In this document: positions 18,746 through 28,669 of the stretch, piece by piece
How the letters are laid out: each line of letters opens with the position of its first letter
Numbering within the stretch: the stretch's first letter is position 1
From: Stutzerimonas stutzeri
GTDB taxonomy: Bacteria > Pseudomonadota > Gammaproteobacteria > Pseudomonadales > Pseudomonadaceae
NCBI RefSeq assembly: GCF_024448955.1
Contig: NZ_JAMOIH010000007.1
Coordinates: forward strand, 159,209 to 223,208
Direction of reading: 5' to 3'
DNA length: 64,000 bases
Notes under the pieces: model-generated
Databases searched by the model: none
What the model saw: only the letters and a program-made list of their open reading frames with translations
What the model was told of the DNA's origin: nothing
Translations under genes and position numbers: made by a program

Positions 18746-18765
18746 ATCGGTTCGGCCGAACCGAT
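18746..18765. promoter_or_regulatory. Perfect 20-bp palindrome between divergent genes
   Basis: ATCGGTTCGGCCGAACCGAT is a perfect inverted repeat, 16 bases upstream of the methyltransferase start and about 77 bases upstream of gloB. It could be an operator for a dimeric regulator or a hairpin in the methyltransferase leader. A related half site (GGTCGGTTCAAC) follows at 18776-18787. Confidence 0.5.
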
Positions 18766-18841
18766 AAATGCTACCGGTCGGTTCAACTTTCCAGTTCGAC
18801 TGCTAGGATGCGCCTTTGCTAATGACTTGGCGACCGGTCCC

Positions 18842-19621
18842 ATGTTGAAAATCGAAGCACTGCCCGCGTTCATCGACAACTACATATGGCTGCTCCTGGA
18901 TCCTGAGCAACGTCGCTGCGTAGCGGTGGACCCAGGCGATGCCGCCCCCGTTCAGACGTGGCTGGACGCGCATCCCGACTGGCGTCTGACCGATATATTG
19001 ATAACCCATCACCACCACGATCATGTGGGCGGGGTGCAGCAACTCAAGACCCGACATGGAGCCAGGATCTACGGCCCGGCCGCAGAGAATATTCCTGCCC
19101 GGGACGAGGCTCTAGTCGATGGACAACGCATCCGCATCCTCGATCACGATCTAGACGTCATCGATGTACCCGGCCATACCAGCGGCCATATCGCCTACTA
19201 TCATGACAACCCTCAGGATCCTTGGCTGCTGAGCGGCGACACCCTCTTTGCCGCAGGCTGCGGTCGCCTTTTCGAGGGGACCGCAGCCCAGATGTTCAAC
19301 TCACTAGGACGACTGGCAGCGCTGCCGGCGCAAACACGCGTTTATTGCACGCACGAATACACCTTGAGCAATTTGCGTTTTGCCCAAGCGGTCGAGCCGG
19401 GCAACCCGGCGATTGCCGAGCGCCTCGAACGAGTCGTCCAGATGCGTGAGGCGAAACGCATCACCCTCCCCTCTGATCTACGCACCGAGCTGGCCACAAA
19501 TCCCTTTCTGCGTAGCACCGAGCCGGTCGTGGCCGCTGCGGCAAGCCGACACGCAGGGCGCGAACTTGCCACAGCGGAAGCCGTTTTCGCGGCCCTGCGT
19601 GCCTGGAAAGATAGCTTCTGA
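18842..19621 (+). CDS. gloB: Hydroxyacylglutathione hydrolase (glyoxalase II)
   Basis: This 259-residue metallo-beta-lactamase-fold enzyme hydrolyses S-lactoylglutathione to lactate and glutathione in methylglyoxal detoxification. The dinuclear metal motif is THHHHDH at residues 55-61. Other ligands appear in [30 protein letters not shown] and [14 protein letters not shown]. The family start [10 protein letters not shown] (ATG 18842) was chosen over an upstream in-frame TTG at 18827. No strong ribosome binding site is visible. Confidence 0.94.
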   Translation: MLKIEALPAFIDNYIWLLLDPEQRRCVAVDPGDAAPVQTWLDAHPDWRLTDILITHHHHDHVGGVQQLKTRHGARIYGPAAENIPARDEALVDGQRIRILDHDLDVIDVPGHTSGHIAYYHDNPQDPWLLSGDTLFAAGCGRLFEGTAAQMFNSLGRLAALPAQTRVYCTHEYTLSNLRFAQAVEPGNPAIAERLERVVQMREAKRITLPSDLRTELATNPFLRSTEPVVAAAASRHAGRELATAEAVFAALRAWKDSF

Positions 19622-19720
19622 CGGAGTCGACCATTCCCCAAAAACAGGTTCGTCGGGTTGACCCACCGGAACGGCATTCCTACACTCCCTCGAATTTGCG
19701 CCAAGGGAACCCTTCAGCCA

Positions 19721-21268
19721 ATGCCGTCTGACTCTTCGAACAGCCCTCATCCGGACGCCTTGGCAGCCTCCGGCCGGGCCCTGGCGCTAGCAATCTGTCT
19801 CGCCATTACGGGCTGCCAGAGCACCGCGCCGCGTGCGCCGACCGGCAGCGATATCCAGACGCGAGCGGTGCCACAGGTACAAGAAACGCTGTGGCTCACC
19901 CAGGCGCCCGCCGTACCGACGCATTCCGACGTCTGGGATCGCATCAGACATGGGTTCAAGCTCCAAGATTATCTGGGCAGCAATCCGCGTATCGAGCAGC
20001 AGCGCCTCCTGTTCTCCAGCCGGACGAACTCCATCGAGATCGCCAGCGAGCGAGGCAGTCCCTACATCCACTACATCGTCGAGCAGCTGGAAGAGCGCGA
20101 CATGCCGCTCGAACTGGCACTGTTGCCGATAATCGAGAGCGCCTATAACCCGTTCGCGTACTCTCCAGCCAAGGCCATGGGCCTGTGGCAGTTCATTCCC
20201 GCTACTGGCCGGCACTTCAACCTGCAGCAAACCAGCTGGTATGACGGCAGGCGCGACATTACCGCCTCCACCGCCGCAGCGTTGCGCTACCTGACCTATC
20301 TGCATGGCCTGTTCAACGACGACTGGCTGCTGGCCTTGGCGGCCTACAACGCAGGCGAAGGAACCGTCAGCCGAGCGATCGAGCGCAACCAGAAACTCGG
20401 CTTGCCGACCGACTACTGGAATCTGCCCCTGCCCCAAGAAACGCGCGATTACGTGCCAAAACTGCTGGCGCTTTCGCAGATGGTGCAGAGCCCCGAGGCA
20501 TACGGCCTCAATCTGAACCCGATCGCCAACGAACCCTACTTCGAAGTCGTCGCACTCAAGCAACGCATGGATCTCGCGAGAGTCGCCGAAATGGCGAACA
20601 TGGAGGAAGACGAGATCTACCAGTTGAACCCGGCGTTTACCCGCCGCATCACACTGGATGGTCCGCAGCACCTCCTGGTCCCGAGTGACAAGGTCGAGAT
20701 GTTCTCGGCCAACCTGGCATTGATGAAGCCACAGGATTTGGTTGACTGGCAGCAATACAAGGTGCGCCCCGGCGACACGCTCGGAGCGATCGCCAACAGG
20801 CATCGCCTCTCGGTCAATATCATTCGTGACATCAACCGCCTTCGAAGTGATCGCTTGCAAATCGGGCAAGTGCTGAGCATTCCTCAATCGGTTGGTACAG
20901 GACAGTCTCGAGAACTGCTGCATGCCGTTGCGAGAAGCCAGCCAGCTCCGCGCAGCTACCGAGTCCGCAAGGGCGACAATCTCTGGGATATCGCCAAGAC
21001 ACAGAGCGTCTCGGTAGGTGACCTGCAGCGCTGGAACAACTTATCGGGAAGCAATATCAAGGTGGGCCAGGCGCTATTTCTGCAGGCAGCCGGCAGCAAT
21101 CAGCGCGCCAAACCCGCGCCGACTTATTACAAAGTCAAGAAAGGTGATTCGCTCTACGAGATTGCCAAGCGCTTCAACGTTCAGATCAATAATCTGAAGG
21201 TTTGGAATCCCAGGGATAGCGCGATGCTCAAACCGGGGCAGACCCTTACCTTGTACCTATCTCAATAA
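19721..21268 (+). CDS. mltD: Membrane-bound lytic murein transglycosylase D
   Basis: This 515-residue lipoprotein cleaves peptidoglycan glycan strands to 1,6-anhydro ends. The lipobox is at Cys32 (LAITGC). The SLT domain shows LPIIESAYNPFAYSPAKAMG with the catalytic Glu, then GLWQFIPATG and ALAAYNAGEGTV. Three LysM repeats follow, at about residues 345-390, 410-455 and 468-514 (YKVRPGDTL, YRVRKGDNL, YKVKKGDSL). ATG 19721 gives a sensible lipoprotein signal, and an upstream in-frame ATG at 19658 does not. Confidence 0.93.
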   Translation: MPSDSSNSPHPDALAASGRALALAICLAITGCQSTAPRAPTGSDIQTRAVPQVQETLWLTQAPAVPTHSDVWDRIRHGFKLQDYLGSNPRIEQQRLLFSSRTNSIEIASERGSPYIHYIVEQLEERDMPLELALLPIIESAYNPFAYSPAKAMGLWQFIPATGRHFNLQQTSWYDGRRDITASTAAALRYLTYLHGLFNDDWLLALAAYNAGEGTVSRAIERNQKLGLPTDYWNLPLPQETRDYVPKLLALSQMVQSPEAYGLNLNPIANEPYFEVVALKQRMDLARVAEMANMEEDEIYQLNPAFTRRITLDGPQHLLVPSDKVEMFSANLALMKPQDLVDWQQYKVRPGDTLGAIANRHRLSVNIIRDINRLRSDRLQIGQVLSIPQSVGTGQSRELLHAVARSQPAPRSYRVRKGDNLWDIAKTQSVSVGDLQRWNNLSGSNIKVGQALFLQAAGSNQRAKPAPTYYKVKKGDSLYEIAKRFNVQINNLKVWNPRDSAMLKPGQTLTLYLSQ

Positions 21269-21276
21269 GGCATGGC

Positions 21277-21304
21277 GCAGGCGCGCCTATTCAACCGCGC
21301 CTGC
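21277..21304. terminator. GC-rich hairpin at the mltD / HDOD convergence
   Basis: A nine-base stem GCAGGCGCG / CGCGCCTGC with a ten-base loop overlaps the end of the HDOD gene. There is no T run, so it is only a possible transcription barrier between the converging genes. Confidence 0.35.
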
Positions 21305-22736
21305 TCAGCGCCTCGAGACAGCGTCCGGCCAGTTGGGCGAATCGCTGAAAAGCAACGAACTGCTCATGTTTCAACGCTCGGCTGGATATCCGACTATCCG
21401 CGTAGAGCACACCGATTTCACGCGTACCCGCCATGATCGGTGCAATGAAGAACATGCCTTTGCCCAACTGCTGCCGAAGCGGCAATGTGACCAATTCATC
21501 GAGCTTGTAGCTTGCCGGCACGCCCATCCATAGCGGCTGGCGTTGACGCAGCACATAACTGAATATGTGCGTCTGGCTCGACGGCTCGACAGGCAGGACG
21601 AAGGTTTCGAGCCAAGGCTGTGTCTGCTCGCCAACGACGCATTTGGCACGGAACGTCGTTTGTCGATCCGCAAGAACAGTCAGCATCACGCGCTCCAACC
21701 CGGCGCCCTCATGCAAACCTTTGAGTAACGCATCGAGGATCAACGCGACGTCGCCCTGGCCGGACGCCATCATTCCGAGATCCTGCATGGTCTGTTGCAT
21801 CAACAACAGATTGGGTTGCAAGTGGCTCGTTCTACGCTGCGCCTGCTGCAGCCGCACTTGTTCGGGATCGGTTGATGGGATCAGCTTGCTTAATCGACTG
21901 GCGCCGAAGGTCGTCGCGATCTTGACCGCTTCATCGGCGCTCGCAAAGATTTGCTGCATCGCATCCGCTTCGGATATGCCGCAAAACTCGGACAGCTCAC
22001 TGACCAACTCTTCCATTCCGGAACTGCCCCATCCGTCCAGCGCAGCCGCGCTGATGCGCACCCCCAGGCTGATCGAATGCACAGCTGGATCCCGCAGATT
22101 AGCTGAACCATGAGCCAGGCTGGCGAGCTCTCCGATACTCCAGCTTTTGATCATTCCGAGATTCAACTGACGGAAACTGGTGCCGAGCACGTCTTCAACC
22201 GCCTGCTCATGATCAGTGTCGCGGGCCGCCAGAGCCTCTGCGAGCTCATCGGCCTGCACACCACCGCAACCCCAGAAGGCAAGCTCGCCGACCTCATGCA
22301 GCAACGCCGCGATGAACACTTCTTCCTCATGTTTCGCCAGTACGTAACCGGCAATATTGCGCGCCTGCACCGCAGCGTGAAATGACCGTGCCAACAGTTC
22401 CTGCAGCTGCTGGCGCGGCGCGTGATCCATTAGCCCATCGATGAGACTGACTGAGAGACTGATCGAACGAACGTTATCGAAGCCGATCATGACGATCGCG
22501 CGAGAAATGGTCTTGATGGTTTCCTGTGACGGGTTGTAATAGCTGCTGTTGCCAACCCGAAGCACCTTGGCCGTCAGCGCGGCGTCGCGCAGCAGGACGT
22601 CGGCAAGTTGTTGCACGGAGGCATGCTGCTGCCCCGTGAGGCGCTGCAGCTCCTGCACAACCGTTGCCAATGCGGGTAGTTCGGACTGGTTCAAGCGGTC
22701 TATCCACGCCTGCAGCCCGTAGCTGTTTTCACTCAA
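21291..22736 (-). CDS. HDOD domain protein with C-terminal GAF-like region
   Basis: This 481-residue signalling protein has an HDOD domain over about residues 15-215, seen in LPALATVVQELQRL, ALTAKVLRVGNSSYYNP, TISRAIVMIGFDNVRSI and VFIAALLHEVGELAFWG. A GAF-like ligand domain probably fills residues 320-475 (GMFFIAPIMAGTREIGVLYAD). HDOD proteins act in chemotaxis, motility or stress signalling without hydrolase activity. The start is a TTG at 22736 with GAGG upstream. I do not recall this gene between mltD and npp in P. aeruginosa, so it may be an insertion. Confidence 0.82.
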   Translation of the reverse strand: MSENSYGLQAWIDRLNQSELPALATVVQELQRLTGQQHASVQQLADVLLRDAALTAKVLRVGNSSYYNPSQETIKTISRAIVMIGFDNVRSISLSVSLIDGLMDHAPRQQLQELLARSFHAAVQARNIAGYVLAKHEEEVFIAALLHEVGELAFWGCGGVQADELAEALAARDTDHEQAVEDVLGTSFRQLNLGMIKSWSIGELASLAHGSANLRDPAVHSISLGVRISAAALDGWGSSGMEELVSELSEFCGISEADAMQQIFASADEAVKIATTFGASRLSKLIPSTDPEQVRLQQAQRRTSHLQPNLLLMQQTMQDLGMMASGQGDVALILDALLKGLHEGAGLERVMLTVLADRQTTFRAKCVVGEQTQPWLETFVLPVEPSSQTHIFSYVLRQRQPLWMGVPASYKLDELVTLPLRQQLGKGMFFIAPIMAGTREIGVLYADSRISSRALKHEQFVAFQRFAQLAGRCLEALSRRG

Positions 22737-22855
22737 GATTGTGCGACCTCACCTAACGCCACGGCAGTTGGTAACGGGCAGTTTGCCCAGATGGCTGGCC
22801 TTTTTCCAGCGGATACAAGCTGTTACTGTACCCGACCGAAAAGACCGAAAGCGCC

Positions 22856-24706
22856 ATGGATCGGATTCACCGTTTGATGCGACCCATCCTATTGTTATTG
22901 AGCTGCCTGGGATTTAGCTTTCCGTCGTTCGCGACCCTCAGCGAAAGCCACGGTTATGCCCAGTTCGGCACCCTCAAGTATGCGAAAGACTTCACCCACT
23001 TCGACTGGGTGAATCCCGATGCCCCGAAGGGGGGCCGTATACGATTGATGGCTTCGGGTACGTTCGACACGCTCAACCCTTACACTTTCAAAGGGACCAG
23101 CCCAACCGCGACGCCAGGATTCTTCCAATATGGCATCAGTGAGCTGAACGAACCGTTGATGGTCGGAACGGGGGTTTATGATCCTTCCGGCGATGAGTCT
23201 GCTTCGGCCTACGGGCTTATCGCCGAAACCATCGAGTACAGCGACAACCATAGCTGGGTGGTATTCAATCTGCGCGATTCGGCTCGCTTTCATGATGGCC
23301 AACCGATCACGGCTTATGACGTAGCCTTTTCCTATCGTTTGCTGATCAAGGATGGTCATCCGCGCTTTCGCACCGACCTGCAAGGCATCGAGCGCGTCGA
23401 CATACTGAACCGCCACCGGATTCGCTTCGTATTCGACAAGCCCGGTAACCCACTGCTGATCATGCGCCTTGGCGAACTACCGGTACTGCCACAACATTAT
23501 TGGAAAGGCCGCGATTTCCGCGCCACGACGTTCGAGCCGCCACTGGGTAGTGGCCCGTACCGCATCAGCGAGGTGCAACCGGGACGCCGGGTAACCTTCG
23601 AGCGGGTGAAGGACTGGTGGGGCGCGGAGCTTCCAGCCAACCGCGGCAAATACAATTTCAACCGTGTCGACGTCGAGTTCTATCGAGACAGCACGGTGGC
23701 ATTCGAAGCATTCAAGGTCGGCGAATTCGACTTCTACATCGAACACCAGGCGAAGAATTGGGCCAACGGTTACCAGTTTCCTGCCGTTCTGCGCGGTGAC
23801 GTGATCCGCGCCGAAATCCCGCATCAGATCCCCACCCAGACGCAGGCGCTGTTCATGAACGGGCGCAGGCAGATCTTTGCCGACATCAGGGTTCGTCAGG
23901 CCTTGGGCATGATGTTCGATTTTGAATGGACCAACCGCGCGCTGTTCTATGGCGCTTATCAGCGCAGCGAAAGCTACTATCCGAACAGCGACTTCGCGGC
24001 GACCGGCACACCGAAAGGAGGTGAATGGTTGCTGTTGTCGCCTTTCCGCGACCAGTTGCCCGCCGAACTATTCACCGAACCCTTCGAACTGCCGAAAACG
24101 GACGGGCGCGGTATTCCACGCGACACCTTGCGCGAAGCTCTCAACCTACTCGATCAAGCTGACTGGAAACTGACGGCTGATGGTCTTCACGACCAAGCAG
24201 GCCGCGCGTTCCGGTTCGAGATCTTGCTCGTCAATCCACGACTCGAGCGCATTCTTCAGCCCTACGTGGAAAATCTGGCTCGCATTGGCATACAGGCTCG
24301 CTTGCGTACCGTTGATAGTGCGCAGTATAAGCAGCGCCTGGATCAGTACGACTACGACATGATTCTGACAACGCTGGGTCAGAGCCTCAGCCCTGGCCTC
24401 GAACAGTGGCTGTATTTCCACTCCAGCCAGGTGAACGTCAAAGGTGGCCGCAATTACGCCGGCATCGCTAACCCATTGGTTGATGAGCTGATCGGCAAAT
24501 TGCTGGCGGCCAGAACCAGAGAAGAGCAGATCGCAGCCGCGCGCGCCATCGACCGCGTTTTGCTCTGGAATCACTACACCATCCCCAACTGGTACATCAG
24601 TTACCACCGCTTGGCGTATCGCAATCGGTTCGCCCATGTCACCACGCCGCCCTACACTCTCGGGTTACGTGCGTGGTGGCTGAAGGATCTGGAGAAGGCT
24701 CAATGA
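22856..24706 (+). CDS. nppA1: Peptide ABC transporter periplasmic binding protein 1
   Basis: This 616-residue SBP family 5 protein has a signal peptide (cleavage probably after SFPSFA, residues 20-25) and the YejA-type start [19 protein letters not shown]. The NppA1A2BCD/YejABEF importers take up peptides and peptide-like antibiotics such as peptidyl nucleosides and microcin C. It is a tandem paralogue of the next gene, overlapping it as ATGA. Start could also be Met8 (22877). It is divergent from the HDOD gene. Confidence 0.9.
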   Translation: MDRIHRLMRPILLLLSCLGFSFPSFATLSESHGYAQFGTLKYAKDFTHFDWVNPDAPKGGRIRLMASGTFDTLNPYTFKGTSPTATPGFFQYGISELNEPLMVGTGVYDPSGDESASAYGLIAETIEYSDNHSWVVFNLRDSARFHDGQPITAYDVAFSYRLLIKDGHPRFRTDLQGIERVDILNRHRIRFVFDKPGNPLLIMRLGELPVLPQHYWKGRDFRATTFEPPLGSGPYRISEVQPGRRVTFERVKDWWGAELPANRGKYNFNRVDVEFYRDSTVAFEAFKVGEFDFYIEHQAKNWANGYQFPAVLRGDVIRAEIPHQIPTQTQALFMNGRRQIFADIRVRQALGMMFDFEWTNRALFYGAYQRSESYYPNSDFAATGTPKGGEWLLLSPFRDQLPAELFTEPFELPKTDGRGIPRDTLREALNLLDQADWKLTADGLHDQAGRAFRFEILLVNPRLERILQPYVENLARIGIQARLRTVDSAQYKQRLDQYDYDMILTTLGQSLSPGLEQWLYFHSSQVNVKGGRNYAGIANPLVDELIGKLLAARTREEQIAAARAIDRVLLWNHYTIPNWYISYHRLAYRNRFAHVTTPPYTLGLRAWWLKDLEKAQ

Positions 24707-26571
24707 CAAGAAACACGCGATTATCGATCCTGCATGCAGGAGTCCTTGCCGCGCTATGTCTTCTGGGCGTTGCGCAAGCGGCGCCCCGACACGCGCTGAC
24801 GCTATATGATGAGCCGCCCAAGTATCCTGCGGACTTCTCCCATTTCGACTACGTCAATCCCGACGCCCCCAAGGGCGGCACCCTTCGACAGGCCGGCTTC
24901 GGCGGTTTCGACTCGCTCAACCCCTTCATCAGTAAAGGAGTCGCCGCCGACGACATCGGTCTCATCTACGACACCCTGACGACCAACAGCCTGGATGAAC
25001 CCTTCACGGTTTATGGCCTGCTTGCAGAAAAGATCGAGAAGGGTCCGAACAACGAGTGGGTTCGCTTCCATCTGCGACCCGAAGCGCGCTTTCACGACGG
25101 CGAGCCGGTTGAGGCGGAAGATGTCGTATTCACCTTCGAGACGCTGATCAGCCAGGGCGCGCCGCACTACCGCGGCTACTACGCCGACGTCGAGAAAGCC
25201 GTGGTCGAAAGCCCACGTCGCGTGCGTTTCGACTTCAAGCATGGCGGCAACCGCGAACTGCCGCTGATTCTCGGACAACTCCCGGTCCTGCCGAAGCACT
25301 GGTGGACCGAACGGGACTTCACCTCCGGCAGTATGGAGCCGCCGCTAGGCAGTGGCCCCTATCGAATCGAACGCGCGGAAGCTGGGCGCTCGGTGCGCTA
25401 TGCCCGTGTCGAGGACTATTGGGGCAAGGACCTGGGCGTCAACCGCGGCTTCTACAACTTCGACCATGTGCACCACGATTACTACCGCGACAACACCGTA
25501 GCGCTGCAGGCCTTCAAGGCCGGACATTTCGATTACTGGCTGGAAACCAGCGCGAAGAACTGGGCGACCGCCTACGATACCGACGCAGTCCGAGACGGGC
25601 GGATCATCAAGGACGAGATCGCCAATCACAATCCGCAAGGCATGCAGGGCTTCATCTTCAATACCCGCCGACAACACCTTCAGGACATCAGGGTTCGAGA
25701 AGCCCTGGCGCTGCTGTTCGATTTTGAATGGACCAATCGCCAGCTGTTCAACGGCGCCTATACCCGCACGACCAGCTACTTCGACAATTCGGAGCTCGCC
25801 TCCTCGGGCATGCCGAGCGAGAACGAGCTGAGCATTCTCGAACCCCTGCGTGGCCAGATACCCGAAGAGGTGTTCGAAAAACCCTTTGAGCTGCCCCAGA
25901 CCAACGCCGACGGCATGATCCGAGAGCAGCAGCGCCGCGCGTACGAGCTGCTCACTGATGCAGGCTGGAAAATTGAAAACGATCGTATGGTGGATGCCGA
26001 GGGCAAGCCGGTAAAGCTGGAGTTTCTGCTGGTACAGGCCGACTTCGAACGGGTGCTGCTTCCGTACAAGCGCAACCTTGCCGGTCTGGGGATCGAGCTA
26101 GAGATCCGCCGGGTCGACGTATCGCAATACATCAACCGGTTGCGCTCGCGCGACTACGACATGATCGTCAGCGGTTTCGGCCAGTCCAGCTCTCCGGGCA
26201 ACGAACAGCGCGAGTATTGGCATTCAGCGAGTGCGGACAATCCCGGCAGCCGCAACTTCATTGGGCTGAAGGACCCAGCCATCGATACTCTGGTGGAAAA
26301 GCTGATCGCCGCCGACTCGCGTGAAGAGTTGATCACCCGCACCCGCGCATTGGATCGCGTCCTGCTTTGGGGGCACTACGTGATTCCGAACTGGCACATC
26401 AAGACCTGGCGCGTGGCGTACTGGAATCATCTGGCTCACCCGGAAACGACACCTCGTTACGATATCGGCCTGATGACATGGTGGCACAAGCCCAACGTCG
26501 ACAGTCCCGATCCGCAAGAGCCAATCACAGAATCAGACGCCAGCGACTCCACCCGAGCGGCGGAGCGATAG
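24703..26571 (+). CDS. nppA2: Peptide ABC transporter periplasmic binding protein 2
   Basis: This 622-residue second binding protein starts at ATG 24703 inside the stop of nppA1. It has a signal peptide ending near AQAAP, then [18 protein letters not shown]. Several stretches match nppA1 closely ([25 protein letters not shown]), showing local duplication. Two binding proteins sharing one translocator would widen the range of peptides imported. The C-terminus carries an extra acidic tail. Confidence 0.9.
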   Translation: MTRNTRLSILHAGVLAALCLLGVAQAAPRHALTLYDEPPKYPADFSHFDYVNPDAPKGGTLRQAGFGGFDSLNPFISKGVAADDIGLIYDTLTTNSLDEPFTVYGLLAEKIEKGPNNEWVRFHLRPEARFHDGEPVEAEDVVFTFETLISQGAPHYRGYYADVEKAVVESPRRVRFDFKHGGNRELPLILGQLPVLPKHWWTERDFTSGSMEPPLGSGPYRIERAEAGRSVRYARVEDYWGKDLGVNRGFYNFDHVHHDYYRDNTVALQAFKAGHFDYWLETSAKNWATAYDTDAVRDGRIIKDEIANHNPQGMQGFIFNTRRQHLQDIRVREALALLFDFEWTNRQLFNGAYTRTTSYFDNSELASSGMPSENELSILEPLRGQIPEEVFEKPFELPQTNADGMIREQQRRAYELLTDAGWKIENDRMVDAEGKPVKLEFLLVQADFERVLLPYKRNLAGLGIELEIRRVDVSQYINRLRSRDYDMIVSGFGQSSSPGNEQREYWHSASADNPGSRNFIGLKDPAIDTLVEKLIAADSREELITRTRALDRVLLWGHYVIPNWHIKTWRVAYWNHLAHPETTPRYDIGLMTWWHKPNVDSPDPQEPITESDASDSTRAAER

Positions 26572-26573
26572 GC

Positions 26574-27647
26574 ATGCTGGCGTACATTTTCCGACGTCTG
26601 CTGCTGATCATTCCCACCTTGTTCGGCATCCTGCTGATCAACTTCATCATCATCCAGGCCGCGCCTGGGGGGCCGGTCGAGCAGGCGATCGCCAAACTCG
26701 AAGGGTTCGAAGGCGCGACGAGCCGCATTGCGGGCGGTGGCTCCGAAGTGGCTACCGGCAGCAATAGCTATCGGGGTGCACAAGGGCTGGACCCCGACCT
26801 GATCGCCGAGATCGAACGTCTGTACGGCTTCGACAAACCGGCACCGGAACGTTTCTGGATCATGCTCAGCAACTATCTGCGCCTGGATTTCGGCGAAAGC
26901 TTTTTCCGTGACGCCAAGGTGACCGATCTGATCATCGAAAAGATGCCGGTGTCGATCTCGCTGGGGCTATGGAGCACGCTGATCATGTATCTGGCGTCGA
27001 TACCGCTGGGTATCGCCAAGGCGACTCGTCATGGCAGCCCGTTCGATGTCTGGACCAGTTCGGCGATCATCATTGGCTATGCGATACCGGCATTTCTGTT
27101 CGCCATCCTGCTGATCGTGCTGTTTGCCGGTGGCAGCTACTGGAACTGGTTTCCGCTGCGAGGACTGTCTTCGGGCAATTTCGACGAGCTGACGCTGGGC
27201 GGCAAGATTCTCGACTACTTCTGGCACTTGGCGCTTCCGGTCACGGCTCTGGTCATCGGCAACTTCGCGACCCTGACCCTGCTGACGAAAAACAGCTTTC
27301 TCGACGAAATCAACAAGCAGTACGTGATCACAGCGCGGGCTAAGGGGCTGAGCAAGAATCGCGTGCTCTACGGCCATGTCTTTCGCAACGCAATGCTGAT
27401 CATCATCGCGGGTTTCCCTGCCGCCTTCATCGGTATGTTCTTCACCGGTTCGCTGTTGATCGAAGTGATCTTCTCGCTCGACGGCCTTGGCCTGCTAAGC
27501 TTCGAAGCCGCCATCAACCGCGACTATCCCGTCGTGTTCGGCACCCTCTTCCTGTTCACCCTGCTCGGCTTGGTGGTCAAGCTGATCGGTGATCTGACCT
27601 ACACACTGGTCGATCCGCGTATCGATTTCGAAAGCAGGGAGGCCTGA
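26574..27647 (+). CDS. nppB: Peptide ABC transporter permease (YejB-like)
   Basis: This 357-residue inner-membrane permease begins with [20 protein letters not shown], the usual start of oppB/yejB-type permeases. A periplasmic loop spans residues 30-110. The ATPase-coupling EAA-like loop is [24 protein letters not shown] 26574 lies two bases after the nppA2 stop. It forms the channel with nppC. Confidence 0.92.
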   Translation: MLAYIFRRLLLIIPTLFGILLINFIIIQAAPGGPVEQAIAKLEGFEGATSRIAGGGSEVATGSNSYRGAQGLDPDLIAEIERLYGFDKPAPERFWIMLSNYLRLDFGESFFRDAKVTDLIIEKMPVSISLGLWSTLIMYLASIPLGIAKATRHGSPFDVWTSSAIIIGYAIPAFLFAILLIVLFAGGSYWNWFPLRGLSSGNFDELTLGGKILDYFWHLALPVTALVIGNFATLTLLTKNSFLDEINKQYVITARAKGLSKNRVLYGHVFRNAMLIIIAGFPAAFIGMFFTGSLLIEVIFSLDGLGLLSFEAAINRDYPVVFGTLFLFTLLGLVVKLIGDLTYTLVDPRIDFESREA

Positions 27648-27648
27648 G

Positions 27649-28668
27649 ATGCAGCTGTCGCCGCTGAATCAGCGCCGCTTCGCCCTGTTCAAAGCGCACA
27701 GGCGCGGCTGGTGGTCGCTGTGGATATTTCTCACCCTGTTCGTGCTGAGTCTCGGGGCCGAACTGATTGCCAACGACAAGCCGATCGTGGTGCGCTTCGA
27801 CGGCGGCTGGTATTTCCCCGTATTCGAACGCTATCCGGAGACGGTGTTCGGCGGCGAATTCCCGCTGCAGGCCGATTACAAGGGGCCGTACATTCAGGAG
27901 CTGATCCAAAAGAAGGACGGCTGGATGATCTGGCCACCGATTCCATTCCATCACTCCAGCATCAATTACGACCTTCAGGTGCCTGCGCCCGCCCCGCCGT
28001 CATGGAGTAATTGGCTGGGTACCGATGATCAGGGCCGCGACGTGTTGGCCCGGATCATCTACGGTTTCCGCATCTCGGTATTGTTCGCGTTGACCCTGAC
28101 GCTGATCAGTTCGGTGATAGGCGTCGTCGCCGGTGCGTTGCAGGGCTTCTACGGTGGCTGGGTGGATCTCGTCGGACAGCGGGTCCTGGAAATCTGGTCC
28201 GGATTGCCGGTGCTCTATCTTCTCATCATCCTTGCGAGCTTCGTGCAGCCGAATTTCTGGTGGTTGCTCGGCATCATGCTGCTGTTTTCCTGGATGAGCC
28301 TGGTCGATGTCGTGCGCGCCGAGTTCCTGCGTGGACGCAACCTCGAATACGTCCGCGCCGCACGGGCGTTGGGCATGCGCAACGGCGCCATAATGTTCCG
28401 TCACATCCTGCCGAATGCGATGGTGTCGACCATGACCTTCATGCCATTCATCCTGACCGGAGCAATCGGCACGCTAACCGCTTTGGACTTCCTTGGCTTC
28501 GGCCTGCCGCCTGGCGCCCCATCACTGGGTGAACTGGTGGCGCAAGGCAAAGCGAATCTGCAGGCGCCATGGCTTGGCATCAGTGCATTCATGGTGCTGG
28601 CCGTCATGCTGACTCTGCTGGTATTCATCGGCGAGGCCGCTCGCGATGCCTTCGATCCAAGGAAATAG
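27649..28668 (+). CDS. nppC: Peptide ABC transporter permease (YejE-like)
   Basis: This 339-residue second permease has an N-terminal helix (WWSLWIFLTLFVLSLGAELI), a periplasmic domain with ADYKGPYIQELIQKKDGWMI as in YejE, then GTDDQGRDVLARIIYGFRIS and the coupling loop RAARALGMRNGAIMFRHILP. ATG 27649 overlaps the tail of nppB by its spacing of one base. Confidence 0.92.
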   Translation: MQLSPLNQRRFALFKAHRRGWWSLWIFLTLFVLSLGAELIANDKPIVVRFDGGWYFPVFERYPETVFGGEFPLQADYKGPYIQELIQKKDGWMIWPPIPFHHSSINYDLQVPAPAPPSWSNWLGTDDQGRDVLARIIYGFRISVLFALTLTLISSVIGVVAGALQGFYGGWVDLVGQRVLEIWSGLPVLYLLIILASFVQPNFWWLLGIMLLFSWMSLVDVVRAEFLRGRNLEYVRAARALGMRNGAIMFRHILPNAMVSTMTFMPFILTGAIGTLTALDFLGFGLPPGAPSLGELVAQGKANLQAPWLGISAFMVLAVMLTLLVFIGEAARDAFDPRK

Positions 28669-28669
28669 C

